64,000 nucleotides of DNA from Pedobacter panaciterrae (GTDB taxonomy: Bacteria; Bacteroidota; Bacteroidia; Sphingobacteriales; Sphingobacteriaceae): contig NZ_LGEL01000031.1 of the NCBI RefSeq assembly GCF_001636695.1, forward strand, positions 162,851 through 226,850, read 5' to 3'. Shown here in pieces: positions 1 to 8,825 of this stretch. A model generated the notes under the pieces. It had not been told where the DNA came from. It worked only from the letters and a program-made list of their open reading frames with translations, and ran no database searches. The position numbers were made by a program, and so were the translations under genes. Within the stretch, counting starts at the first letter, position 1. Every line of letters begins with the position of its first letter.

Positions 1-141
1 CATACTGCGCATATCCGTTCTTCGGCCTGCCAGCAATGCGTCGAGGTCCTCACTGCTCAGGTTCATCTGACCATCCTGGTAAAGGCCGAGTTTTTCGAGT
101 TCTTTAACCGGCAACTCGTTTTCCTTAATCAATGTTTCCAT
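1..141 (-). CDS. Partial CDS, N-terminus of an ICE DUF3945/DUF4099-type protein
   Basis: The gene starts with ATG at 139-141 and reads leftward off the window, so only the first 47 codons are visible. The fragment (it begins METLIKENELPVKELEKLGL and contains LLAGRRTDM) resembles the N-terminus of DUF4099/DUF3945 proteins common in Bacteroidota conjugative elements. That match is from memory of the family, not from a search. The protein is acidic and soluble so far, with no signal peptide. It is the last visible gene of the leftward operon and starts 28 bp after the ArdC-like gene. Function unknown; the ICE continues beyond the window. Confidence 0.55.
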   Translation of the reverse strand, partial: METLIKENELPVKELEKLGLYQDGQMNLSSEDLDALLAGRRTDMRSM

Positions 142-168
142 AATTAACTTGTTGTAATTGTTAATGAA

Positions 169-1395
169 TTAGCGTCTGATACCGTAAGCGGCGACTGTTT
201 CGGGTTCCTGAGCAATTGGCATTTCTGCTTCTGTCGCAATGCGGCTCTGTTTTTCTGGGTGCTGTTTGGCATCAAGCAGGGAACTATACAGTGCATCATT
301 TTTAGAAAGGACAAAATTTTTTCCTGTGCCCAGGTCTTCCATCCGCAGACGGCCCTGTTTTAAATGGCCCTGCACCTTGTAGGTGGTATCGTTATAGGCG
401 ATTTCGTCCCCGGCAGATAGGTATTTAGAGGCCGTGCTTTTTTTAGGAAGCTGATCTTCGGATTCAGCCTGTGCCACAGCCTTGATCTCCCTTTTTTGTT
501 CCAACCCGGTGAGATAATTAAATATCTTTTCCGCATCAGCGGCAGCGGCGTGGATTTCAAAAGGTGTGTCCTGTAAGACCTTGATCCAGCTGTCCACATA
601 CGCGGTGTGCTGTGCGGGATCGTGGCCAATCCGCAATTCCTGCCCGATCAGCAGGGAAGCGATCTCTGCCCGTAATTCCTCGCGGGCATAGGCTTCGGTG
701 CCGAACTTGTTCATGATACTGCGGTCCAGCCGGTCCTTATGCCCGGTCCAGTGGCCCAGTTCATGCAGCAGTGTGGCGTAATATTTATCCGGCGCGTCAA
801 ACTGCGCTTTCAGCGGCATGGTGATCTTATCGCGGAAAGGGCTGTAAAAAGCTCGGTCCCCGGCCACATGGGCAACATTGGCATTGGAGCTTGCGATCAG
901 TTTTTCCGCCCGTTCCACCGGGTCCCAACCGAGCGCACTGATTTCCTGTTTTTGCAGGGCGGGTATACCGTTCACCTGTGCGGCATTGAATACCCAGGCG
1001 GTAGTGATGATCGGACGATCAAGCTTTACGGAAACCTTAACAGGTTTGCCTTCCGCATTAAGTACCGGTTTACCGCTTTCATCCCTTTTGGCCACCAGAT
1101 CGGTGGTTTTAACAAATTGGATCAGCGAGGCTTTTTCGCCTTTTTTAACTTTCCAGGCGTTGGCCGAAGCCTGGTTGAAGGTCATCCAACGCGGGTCTTC
1201 ATAACCGTTAAGCAGCAATGAAAAGGTATTAATGCCTTTATAGCGGTTTCCGGTGACGGCATTATAAGGCAGCTCAAAAGCCGGTAGGTTACCGATGCTC
1301 CAGGGTTTCTGCCAGGGAGCTGTTCCCGCTTTTAGTTGTTCAATGAGTTTTTCGGCGACCTGAACGTGCAGCGCCTTTACTTTGTCACTGCTCAT
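169..1395 (-). CDS. ArdC-like anti-restriction protein with zincin metallopeptidase domain
   Basis: This 408-residue protein has an N-terminal DUF1738/ArdC-N-like domain (about residues 1-150, with the APWQKPW and NAVTGNRYKGIN motifs typical of the family). A zincin-like peptidase domain follows, with HELGH at residues 211-215 and a downstream HKDRL. ArdC proteins travel on conjugative DNA, bind single-stranded DNA and protect the incoming element from restriction. I chose the ATG at 1393-1395 because the open frame further upstream overlaps the preceding 53-codon gene; with this start the overlap is only 11 nt, in an ATGAGCAGTGA junction. It lies late in the transfer operon. Confidence 0.8.
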   Translation of the reverse strand: MSSDKVKALHVQVAEKLIEQLKAGTAPWQKPWSIGNLPAFELPYNAVTGNRYKGINTFSLLLNGYEDPRWMTFNQASANAWKVKKGEKASLIQFVKTTDLVAKRDESGKPVLNAEGKPVKVSVKLDRPIITTAWVFNAAQVNGIPALQKQEISALGWDPVERAEKLIASSNANVAHVAGDRAFYSPFRDKITMPLKAQFDAPDKYYATLLHELGHWTGHKDRLDRSIMNKFGTEAYAREELRAEIASLLIGQELRIGHDPAQHTAYVDSWIKVLQDTPFEIHAAAADAEKIFNYLTGLEQKREIKAVAQAESEDQLPKKSTASKYLSAGDEIAYNDTTYKVQGHLKQGRLRMEDLGTGKNFVLSKNDALYSSLLDAKQHPEKQSRIATEAEMPIAQEPETVAAYGIRR

Positions 1396-1546
1396 CTTCT
1401 GCCTCCTCCTCATCGTCCTCGTCTTCGGGCAGCGCATCTGCGTACTCTACACCGTAAACGGCCGCTTCCGCAGCGGTCAGGCCGATGGCCTGGCCAGCGG
1501 CAAGCGTATTTAATTTATCTTCCAGTGATCTTGAATTTGTTTCCAT
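1385..1546 (-). CDS. Small acidic 53-residue protein of the transfer operon
   Basis: ATG at 1544-1546 and TGA at 1385-1387 define a 53-codon frame. It has an alanine-rich middle and a strongly acidic tail (PEDEDDEEEAEDEQ). It lies between the M23 peptidase (6 bp upstream) and the ArdC-like gene (11-nt overlap downstream), so it is probably translated by coupling within the operon. No family recognised. A very acidic small protein beside an anti-restriction gene could be a DNA mimic, but that is speculation. Confidence 0.55.
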   Translation of the reverse strand: METNSRSLEDKLNTLAAGQAIGLTAAEAAVYGVEYADALPEDEDDEEEAEDEQ

Positions 1547-1552
1547 AAAAAG

Positions 1553-2047
1553 TTATTTGGTGATTAAGGGCGGCTGTTCGGGCAGCAACAGCGACGTTAA
1601 AAAATGTAATGGGTTGAGATATTTGTCTTTGAACCGTATGCTGAAATGCAGGTGTTCCCCGGTTACTCTGCCCGTTGAACCGGTAACACCAATAAACTGC
1701 CCGGCAATTACTGATTCGCCCGGCGTGACCAGGATATAGGAAAGATGCCCGTAGATACTTTGAAATTCGCCGTGCGTAATTCTGATAAAGTTGCCCAGGA
1801 TGGGGTTAGAACCGGTGCTGCTTACCGTGCCGTCCATTACGCTGAGGACCGGGTCGCAGCGGGCGGCAAGATCAACCCCTTTATGCAGATCAGGCTGGCC
1901 TGTAACCGGATGTGTACGGTGGCCAAATGATGAATTGACACGTAATTGCAGCAGCGGCAGGCTGACCTTAACAGGTTGCTGGGCATGGGCGCCGATGAAA
2001 AACAGCAAAAGGGGCAATAGAAAAGCCCCGGTAAACCGGCCTACCAT
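1553..2047 (-). CDS. Exported M23-family peptidase of the conjugation operon
   Basis: The 164-residue product begins with a signal peptide (MVGRFTGAFLLPLLLFFIGAHA) followed by one LytM/M23 domain. Metal ligands are visible in FGHRTHPVTG...HKGVD and GEHLHF. M23 enzymes cleave peptidoglycan cross-bridges; in a transfer operon the likely job is local wall remodelling for the conjugation channel. I chose the start at 2047 because it yields a clean signal peptide and lies 8 bp after the upstream stop. The longer open frame to 2182 runs into the neighbouring gene. Confidence 0.8.
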   Translation of the reverse strand: MVGRFTGAFLLPLLLFFIGAHAQQPVKVSLPLLQLRVNSSFGHRTHPVTGQPDLHKGVDLAARCDPVLSVMDGTVSSTGSNPILGNFIRITHGEFQSIYGHLSYILVTPGESVIAGQFIGVTGSTGRVTGEHLHFSIRFKDKYLNPLHFLTSLLLPEQPPLITK

Positions 2048-2054
2048 AAGATAG

Positions 2055-2483
2055 TTAACGGCCCATACTGGCCGTGAGCTGTTGCTCCCGGCTTTCTTCC
2101 CTGACCAGGCCGAGTTTGTCCTGCAAAGAAACCGTACTGTAGGCCAGTGTCCTTTCGTTAGTGGCAGCCAGTTCCATTGCATCGCGCAGGTAGTTTACCG
2201 AACTCTTTTCCTGAAGCAGGGTGATTTCCATCAGCGTTTTAAAATCCGGGGTATCCATTTCCTTGATGTGGGTAAGTATATCATTGTACAGTTCATTGTG
2301 CGGTTTCAGCACGAGCAATGCATCTGTTGAATAAAGGCCCAGCGGACTGTTGCCGAAACCTACGTAAACCTCATCCTTTGCAAGGTCCGCACTGGTAATG
2401 ATCCCTACCTGTGCCTGGCGGTTTACGGGGTCGTTTTCTAATTTAGGGTGAACCATGACCAGGTTACCGGTTAAATCTTCCAT
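2055..2483 (-). CDS. Hypothetical protein of the transfer operon, 142 aa
   Basis: A soluble protein with no signal peptide or membrane segment. The N-terminal half (residues 1-60) is rich in beta-forming stretches, for example GNLVMVHP and VGIITSADLAKDEVYVGFG. The C-terminal half is helical and charged. The family is common in Bacteroidota ICEs in my memory but has no function I can name. It lies 53 bp downstream of the coupling-protein gene and 8 bp before the M23 peptidase, so it is almost certainly co-transcribed with them. Confidence 0.6.
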   Translation of the reverse strand: MEDLTGNLVMVHPKLENDPVNRQAQVGIITSADLAKDEVYVGFGNSPLGLYSTDALLVLKPHNELYNDILTHIKEMDTPDFKTLMEITLLQEKSSVNYLRDAMELAATNERTLAYSTVSLQDKLGLVREESREQQLTASMGR

Positions 2484-2536
2484 GATGTTAAATTTTAAGT
2501 GAAAAAAATTGATTGTCTGCGTTCGCGGGTTTCCGA

Positions 2537-4576
2537 TTACTTTTTAAAGGTCTGTTTCATCATTCCTTTGGGTTGGGGCGTAGCAACAGCAGCCTGTGCA
2601 ACTCTGAATTGTTTTACCAGTTGCCGAACTTCACGGTTGATCCGGTGAAAATTCTGCCGTAGTACCTCGTCTTTCTTTTCCTTGAAATCATAATAAACCG
2701 GCAGCTGGCGGTAGCCCTGTTCTTCTTTTTTGATGGCCGCTACATCCAGGTTGATCCGGCAGTTGACCGCAGAGGGCTGGTATTGCCCCGTATAGGTTTC
2801 TACGGCGTCCGAAGCGATAAGGCCGACCATTTCGCCTGCCCGCAGTGTCGCAATTTTACCTGCGGGGATCAGCGGTTCGAGTTTTTCACTCAGGGAAACA
2901 GAGACCTTCGTCCGGTCGATGCTCAAACTTTCGCCTTCCTGTTTTACCTTGCCGAACAGCCGTTCCAGCCACTCCAAGGTGTCCTTGTTCTGTACAGACC
3001 CGGAAAGAACATTACCCACCACCGAGGTGATCGTAGCGGCGGTTTCCTTACCATATTGCTGCTGAAATTGCTGTAAACTCTGGATGCCCAAGACCGATGC
3101 CACCAAATTGCTCCTCGCCTGGCTTAAAACCTGTTCGATGCGAAAAATATAGAGGCTGGGCGCTTCATCAATGACCAGCCCAACGGGTAGATTACCTTTG
3201 GTATTCACCAGTTTGGTTACCCGGTTAAGCACCACGGAATAGCAGGCCGAATTGATGCTTTGCGTCGAGGGGTCGTTGGCAAGTACCAGGATCGAGGGGT
3301 TTTTAGGGTCACTAATCTTTAGCTCGAAATCGTCGCCGCTGAATACCCAAAAAGTTTCCTTCGTGGCCAGTCGGCTGATGAAGATTTTAAGGGTGCCCAC
3401 CTGTCCTTCGAGCTGATCGAACGCTTTTGCTTCGTAGGCACTTCTAAAGGGAGATAACAACGATACCAGTTCTGGTTCAGAAAAAAGCGTGTTGAAGATC
3501 TCATCATAGGATAGGTTTAAAAAAGAAAGCACATGCGGCAGGCTGGAATAACGGCCATCTTCGTACCTGCTGAAAAAATAAATGCAGGCTGCCAGAAAAT
3601 TGATGGCGGATTGGGTAAAGAACTGGTCGCTTCCACTGGAGCGGTCGCCTTTTTTCATGGCCTCGACCAATGCCTCTGCCGTTTCAGACGCGTCGGCAAG
3701 CGTATTGAGGTACTGTCTTTTCCAGGGGTTCACCCGTTCGCTTTTTTCAGGTTCGTTCAGATTGATTACATGGAATTTATAATCAAGGCACTTGCCGTTC
3801 TGTTTGGCCAGTAAATAATGGTGATAGGCAACCTTCGCGAGGTCAGGGTACTTTATATCGTAGACGCATAAAGTGAACGATTTGGCAATAAACTGCTTTA
3901 TGATGGGTATAATAACCGAAAAGGTTTTACCGCCTCCGGGAACGGAGACCAAAAGCAGGCTTCTGAATAAATTTGCCAGGGGGATGAAGCCTTTGCGTAC
4001 CTTCTTTTTATAATAGAACAGCATCGGAATGTTTACCGAATACGGCGTATCTATTGGTTTTATGGGCTGCATAAAGGATTCACCTTCGATGTTCCATTTG
4101 TCCTTACCGAGCTTAGAGCTGATGATCTTGGACACGTTGTCCATAGCGACGTGGATCAGCAGTGTCCCGGCTATAGCGCTGGCGATGTACGCCATATCAG
4201 ACCAACCGGCGCCCATCCAAACGGCAGGTGGCTGCCTGCCCTGGAACCAGATGCCTGAAAAGAAAATGATAAGTCCGGCGGCCAGCGGATAAACGATCTG
4301 GTTTTTGGGGTTGAGGTCTTTATTTTTTCTGCTCAGTGTCCCTACTGAAACCAGGCAGATCAGCAGCAGGGTGAATAATTTACTATAAATGAGCTGGTGA
4401 TAAAATGGTATCCTAACAAGCCTGACCGCAAAAAAGCGCAGGTTGAATTTGTCCGCATATTCCCGCGCAAATGATTTATCGGCATAAAAAAACAGGAAAA
4501 TTTCGATTAGGACGGACAAATAGATACCAAATTGCAGGAACCTGTGCAGGCTTTGCTGTTCTTTGGTTTCTTCCAT
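2537..4576 (-). CDS. Type IV coupling protein (VirD4/TraG family)
   Basis: This 679-residue membrane ATPase connects the relaxosome to the mating channel. Several N-terminal hydrophobic segments lie within residues 10-150. A Walker A motif PGGGKT is at about 213-218 and a Walker B motif VIDEAPS at about 468-473. These match the VirD4-like coupling proteins that Bacteroidota ICE maps call MobC or TraG. It lies after traN (11 bp gap), at the distal end of the tra genes rather than beside mobA/mobB. The start at 4576 is a plain ATG after a short gap. Confidence 0.88.
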   Translation of the reverse strand: MEETKEQQSLHRFLQFGIYLSVLIEIFLFFYADKSFAREYADKFNLRFFAVRLVRIPFYHQLIYSKLFTLLLICLVSVGTLSRKNKDLNPKNQIVYPLAAGLIIFFSGIWFQGRQPPAVWMGAGWSDMAYIASAIAGTLLIHVAMDNVSKIISSKLGKDKWNIEGESFMQPIKPIDTPYSVNIPMLFYYKKKVRKGFIPLANLFRSLLLVSVPGGGKTFSVIIPIIKQFIAKSFTLCVYDIKYPDLAKVAYHHYLLAKQNGKCLDYKFHVINLNEPEKSERVNPWKRQYLNTLADASETAEALVEAMKKGDRSSGSDQFFTQSAINFLAACIYFFSRYEDGRYSSLPHVLSFLNLSYDEIFNTLFSEPELVSLLSPFRSAYEAKAFDQLEGQVGTLKIFISRLATKETFWVFSGDDFELKISDPKNPSILVLANDPSTQSINSACYSVVLNRVTKLVNTKGNLPVGLVIDEAPSLYIFRIEQVLSQARSNLVASVLGIQSLQQFQQQYGKETAATITSVVGNVLSGSVQNKDTLEWLERLFGKVKQEGESLSIDRTKVSVSLSEKLEPLIPAGKIATLRAGEMVGLIASDAVETYTGQYQPSAVNCRINLDVAAIKKEEQGYRQLPVYYDFKEKKDEVLRQNFHRINREVRQLVKQFRVAQAAVATPQPKGMMKQTFKK

Positions 4577-4587
4577 AGCATCGCCAT

Positions 4588-5418
4588 TTATAGATTATCT
4601 GCGTTCAGTATATCCTTGTACTTCATTTGTAGGGTAAGCACCCTGCCGGAAATCTGCTTTTCGGTTAGTTCGATATTAAGCACCTTATTACCGGGAAAGG
4701 TTGCCTTTTGCAGCACATAGACATTCCTGTACTGTTTTTTGAAAGTAGAATTAGGATACAGCTGCCATACAGGTTTGATCTCTACGGATTGCACATTGGT
4801 CGCTTTAGTGATCTTCTTGTCTTCGATCTTAAAGCGCTGTTCATCGATCTGGTAAGGCAGGTTAGTTTGGTTGTAATAGGTGATGTCCAGGAAAACGTGA
4901 TCTCCCGCGGTGTACACATGGTTTAGTTTGGCCTGCATGCCGAACGCCTTAGCTTTGCGCAACGTGCTTCCGGCCGGTTCCTGTAAGATCCGCATGGCGA
5001 AATCCTGCATTTCTTTGGACGTAAGGGAAATGCCCGGCACATCCAGCGGCCGGGTATGTTCCGGCAGGATATTGACCTTTGAGGGAATTGCAAGGGATTG
5101 GCCTTCGGTGTAGCGCAGGTTATACTGGGCGATAAAACTTTCCCCGACAATGGTCAGGATACTCGCGCCCTCAAACTGGGCAGCGGAATCCGGTATGATC
5201 TTTAACCGCAGCACATTCTTTAAAGGCAGGTCGCCTGCAATGGCGTGCGTGGATATATCCACGTACTGAATGGGTTCAGGGGAAATAAAATGCAGGGAAA
5301 TATCTCTGCTGATGGCAATCTCCGGCAGGTCTTTACGGTAAGTTTGCGCCGAATTTTGCGCATAAATTCCCTGGGCTGCCCATAGAATGGCCAACAAAAA
5401 AACAATTGATCTTTTCAT
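4588..5418 (-). CDS. traN: Conjugative transposon protein TraN
   Basis: A 276-residue exported protein with a signal peptide (MKRSIVFLLAILWAAQGIYAQ). A beta-rich body follows, with the segment pattern I associate with the DUF4138/TraN family of CTnDOT-type elements. TraN is thought to be an outer or periplasmic part of the mating channel, analogous to VirB9. The gene lies 12 bp after traM, keeping the usual K-(L)-M-N order. No lipobox is visible. Confidence 0.82.
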   Translation of the reverse strand: MKRSIVFLLAILWAAQGIYAQNSAQTYRKDLPEIAISRDISLHFISPEPIQYVDISTHAIAGDLPLKNVLRLKIIPDSAAQFEGASILTIVGESFIAQYNLRYTEGQSLAIPSKVNILPEHTRPLDVPGISLTSKEMQDFAMRILQEPAGSTLRKAKAFGMQAKLNHVYTAGDHVFLDITYYNQTNLPYQIDEQRFKIEDKKITKATNVQSVEIKPVWQLYPNSTFKKQYRNVYVLQKATFPGNKVLNIELTEKQISGRVLTLQMKYKDILNADNL

Positions 5419-5430
5419 AATAAAGGTGAG

Positions 5431-6642
5431 TTAATACTTGGTTTGGGTGTTTTTGAGTTCTTCGGGGTCGATTAGATAGACCTGGGTATTATATTTCAGT
5501 TTGGCCTTATTGCTTCTGATCAGTTTGCTTACCGCTGTGGTGGTTGACTGGAACATCTTTTGTACCATACTCATGACGAGCTGGTTATTGTTTTCGGCCT
5601 GCTGCTGGATGGTCATGCCCTGGCTGGCATCACTGCCGAGCGCTTTTGAAAACTCCCTGAAAGCGGATGCAGGTATATACAGGCCGGGCAGCCCGTCATT
5701 ATCGTAAACATCCAAACGAACCGGCAGGATATGGTTTTCCTGAAAAATGGAGCTGATCGATAGAATGACCCGCTGGCCGGTAAAGCCGGTGATCTGGGCA
5801 TACAGGTAAGTCCCTTTTTTTATCATGAACCTACCGGCACTCATATCATCCAATAGGCGGATACGAAGCCTTGAACCGGCATACCCGGTAATGTCCTGAT
5901 CTACGATGGCGCGGATAAAACTATCTTCACCACCGGCCGAAATGGTATTGAAAAGTGCGGCGGATGCCGAGGTTTTGGAAACGCTTAGCTTTTTATGGTT
6001 CTTTAATTCTTTTTCGGCCAGGGCCATAGCTTTCTCCCTGGCCTGTTCCGCTTTGTAATCCGGGTCATTGGCCTTGCCCATGCTGTCGATCAGGGACATC
6101 TGTTCCCGGAATATTTTCATTGGGTCGGTTTGCCCGGCATCACTTGGAGCGTTACCGGTCTGCGGTTGCTGTTTCAATTTGGTGAGTGCGGTGGCAAGGT
6201 CACGGTCAGGGTCGTAATTTCCTACGGGCCGTGGTTTGGCGCTGGCGTCAGGGAATGATGTGTGCGTTCCGCGGGTAGCAGTCGCTGTGGTGCTGTATTT
6301 CCGTTTCATCTCCCTATCGATGGAATCCAGCATGCGCTTTTCCACCTGGTTATACAGGTCGGGTACTTTTTGTGCGCTGGTTCGTTCTTCGCCTATTTCC
6401 CCGACCGCGGTATAACCGTCCGCATCTTTATATTGCTTTCGGTAGGCGTCCAGCTTATCTTCCAGGCCCTTATTCTTAACGTCTTGGGAAACATCGGCTA
6501 CGTTTTCCTGTAGCGTATTTCCTTTTTGCTGTACCGGTACTTCCTTGCCGAAACTGCTTTTCCATGCGTAAAAGAACAGGCATAAAAAAGGCAGCAGGAT
6601 CAGCGGCAGCATGTACCGTGGTTGCTTAAAATTGATTTTCAT
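5431..6642 (-). CDS. traM: Conjugative transposon protein TraM
   Basis: A 403-residue protein with one N-terminal membrane anchor (YMLPLILLPFLCLFFYAW). A long low-complexity, probably extended periplasmic linker covers about residues 35-230. A compact C-terminal domain is visible (GSRLRIRLLDDMSAGRFMIK onward). This layout matches TraM, the VirB10-like bridging protein of Bacteroidota conjugation systems. It follows the TraL-like gene by 2 bp and precedes traN by 12 bp. Confidence 0.85.
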   Translation of the reverse strand: MKINFKQPRYMLPLILLPFLCLFFYAWKSSFGKEVPVQQKGNTLQENVADVSQDVKNKGLEDKLDAYRKQYKDADGYTAVGEIGEERTSAQKVPDLYNQVEKRMLDSIDREMKRKYSTTATATRGTHTSFPDASAKPRPVGNYDPDRDLATALTKLKQQPQTGNAPSDAGQTDPMKIFREQMSLIDSMGKANDPDYKAEQAREKAMALAEKELKNHKKLSVSKTSASAALFNTISAGGEDSFIRAIVDQDITGYAGSRLRIRLLDDMSAGRFMIKKGTYLYAQITGFTGQRVILSISSIFQENHILPVRLDVYDNDGLPGLYIPASAFREFSKALGSDASQGMTIQQQAENNNQLVMSMVQKMFQSTTTAVSKLIRSNKAKLKYNTQVYLIDPEELKNTQTKY

Positions 6643-6644
6643 AA

Positions 6645-7070
6645 TTACTGGGTTGATTTAGTGTTAAGCTCGTGATGGATGTTTTCCAGCTGCCGGATCG
6701 CATTTTTGACCAGCAGGCTGTCGGCTGCCGTAAGGCTGTCCTTGTGCAGTACGGTATTGATCTGGTTTTGCAGATCGAGCACTTTTTTAAGGGCCTGCCC
6801 GGATTCGAGTATCTGGCCGAAACCCTGGGTTACACCAGCGCTTGAGCCGGAAACAGATGGCAACGGCCCGGTTTCCTTCACCCGCATGACCGTAAAGGCC
6901 AGAACGCCGGAAAGCAGGATACTGGCAAGCATCACAATAAAGATCTGCCTGGGGTATCTGATGCTGATATTTTTCCAGAACGCATGTAAGCGGGAAAAAT
7001 AGGTCCCGAACTCCTTCCTGAGTTCCAGGTAAAGGTTCGGGCGGGGTTTAAAATGAGTTTTTCTGTACAT
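6645..7070 (-). CDS. TraL-like small inner-membrane protein
   Basis: The 141-residue product has a basic N-terminal tail, one membrane segment (IFIVMLASILLSGVLAFTVM) and a C-terminal helical periplasmic part. I call it TraL-like mainly from position: it lies between traK and traM, where CTnDOT has traL. Sequence recognition is weak. The ATG at 7068-7070 overlaps the end of traK by 23 nt; the longer open frame to 7121 would overlap it by 74 nt. Confidence 0.6.
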   Translation of the reverse strand: MYRKTHFKPRPNLYLELRKEFGTYFSRLHAFWKNISIRYPRQIFIVMLASILLSGVLAFTVMRVKETGPLPSVSGSSAGVTQGFGQILESGQALKKVLDLQNQINTVLHKDSLTAADSLLVKNAIRQLENIHHELNTKSTQ

Positions 7071-7668
7071 TTTCAAGGTCTTTGTTCTCCAATGTTTTCC
7101 AGCGGGTGATAAGCACCGCATGGGGATTGTTATCAGATCTGATTTCGAGGTCTTTCAGGTAACCTTCGGTGACCAGGGAGCGGATGATAGTGGAGCTCCG
7201 GCGGTCTATTTTCTGCCTGCCGTAATAGCGAAAATACTTGCGTGCCTCATCGATAAAGATGGAATCGGTTTGCAGGGTCAGTACCGCGCTGGAAGAAAGG
7301 ATAGAATTAAAAAATCCCTTTTCTTTGAGATTATTGTACTGGAGCGCCCCGCTTTCATCCACCAGGTACATTGCCTTTTTCATCTGGTATTCGATGTATT
7401 TGTCATCGGGCGTCAGCGAAAAGAAAAGGCTGTGAAACAGGTTGACGTGTGAGCGGTATTCCGCGGCGCGGTTCATTTGCAGGTTGGTCTGCCTGGCCAG
7501 TAACGGTACGCTGTTCGCATCCAGCACATAAACACTTTTGCGGGCATCGGCGACCTGCCGGTAAGCAAAAAAGGAAACAATCAGCACGATACCGACCGCC
7601 ATAATGAAACTCCCGGCAGACAGAAAGGTAGCAAGGCGTACTTTGGCCTCTATATTTTTAATAATCAT
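7048..7668 (-). CDS. traK: Conjugative transposon protein TraK
   Basis: A 206-residue bitopic protein with an N-terminal membrane segment (residues about 14-35) and a periplasmic domain. Segments such as VYVLDANSVPLLARQTNLQ and the repeated Arg/Tyr pattern are characteristic of TraK, the VirB8-like scaffold of these systems. The stop of traJ and the start of traK share position 7668. The 3' end overlaps the TraL-like gene by 23 nt. Confidence 0.85.
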   Translation of the reverse strand: MIIKNIEAKVRLATFLSAGSFIMAVGIVLIVSFFAYRQVADARKSVYVLDANSVPLLARQTNLQMNRAAEYRSHVNLFHSLFFSLTPDDKYIEYQMKKAMYLVDESGALQYNNLKEKGFFNSILSSSAVLTLQTDSIFIDEARKYFRYYGRQKIDRRSSTIIRSLVTEGYLKDLEIRSDNNPHAVLITRWKTLENKDLENVQKNSF

Positions 7669-8819
7669 TATTTAATCATTTTAGTGAGCATTCTGGACAT
7701 ATTGGAAGCGCCGCGGCCCATTGAGGAAGCGGCCGAGCTGATGCCGGAAGTGGAAACGATCCAGGTGCTGATGCTGGGCACGGTCAGCATGGTGAGCCCG
7801 CCGATCAGAAAGGTTACGATCACGATCCCGAACGAGAGCAGGCCGTTTCCAGCAAACCAGCCTAGTTTTTCAAGACTTTCGCCGGACGTGCCGACAAGCT
7901 CCTTATAGCGGCTGATCTCGGCCTCCATCGCATAATGCTGGAACAGACTGGCAACATACAGTACCAGAAAACCGATACCCGTATACAGGTTGACCGAAAT
8001 GAACCGGGCGACCCAGGTACTGAAGCTGTCCCTGAATGCGGGCAGGATACTGATGGCTACGGAGAACGGCCCCAGGATTATCAGTATCGTAGAGAAAATG
8101 ATCTGTATAATAAAAATGACGTATACACAGATGCGCAGTATCCATAAGGCCAGTGTTTCCAGGATGGAGCTGGCCAGCAGCTGCAGGCCGACCTGCATGC
8201 GGTTACGCAGCTCAACAATCGGGTTCCATACCTCGGAAAAACCCTCTTTGACCGTAGACTTGACCGATTCCCAGGCATTTTCGTACCAGGTATCCGCTTC
8301 TTTTTTCGCTGTCTCGGTCTGTGCCTGAACGGTGAGCAGCTGGTCAGCGACCTGAACCATCAGCTGGGCCCGTTCCATACGCAGGTTATTAACCTCCGTC
8401 TGGCTGTCGTTAAACATAAGTTCGGTCTTGTTTGCGATCAGGTCTGTGGGATAAGCGACCACCCTTGTAAAGGTGGACCACCAGAGAATGACCATGACCA
8501 GGCCGAACGGCCTGAGCAGCGGCATGATCTCCATTTTCTTATCCCCGGACATCATTTCATAGGACTTAATGGCGAAAAAAATAAGCATGAATATGGCCGA
8601 TAGCGCCTGCGCATCGGCAATAAAAGCATCATAGTGTGTCCAGATGGTATTTTTCATGGCCTTTAGGAAATGCATCATACCTTCCTCGTACACGCCATTG
8701 CCCTGCAAAAAATTGAAGGTCTTTTTAAAGGAATCCGGCACATCGCCGGAACCTGATTGCATAAAGAGAACGTTCTTAAAACCGGCAGTGCTGGTCAGTG
8801 AATTGGTTATGTTCATCAT
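7668..8819 (-). CDS. traJ: Conjugative transposon protein TraJ
   Basis: A 383-residue polytopic protein with about six hydrophobic segments (for example residues 75-95, 210-260, 275-300 and 325-350). It is the probable VirB6-like core of the inner-membrane channel. The N-terminal 60 residues are polar. It begins 6 bp after the preceding gene and abuts traK. The next in-frame ATG is one codon downstream, so either may be used. Confidence 0.82.
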   Translation of the reverse strand: MMNITNSLTSTAGFKNVLFMQSGSGDVPDSFKKTFNFLQGNGVYEEGMMHFLKAMKNTIWTHYDAFIADAQALSAIFMLIFFAIKSYEMMSGDKKMEIMPLLRPFGLVMVILWWSTFTRVVAYPTDLIANKTELMFNDSQTEVNNLRMERAQLMVQVADQLLTVQAQTETAKKEADTWYENAWESVKSTVKEGFSEVWNPIVELRNRMQVGLQLLASSILETLALWILRICVYVIFIIQIIFSTILIILGPFSVAISILPAFRDSFSTWVARFISVNLYTGIGFLVLYVASLFQHYAMEAEISRYKELVGTSGESLEKLGWFAGNGLLSFGIVIVTFLIGGLTMLTVPSISTWIVSTSGISSAASSMGRGASNMSRMLTKMIK

Positions 8820-8825
8820 GTTGAT

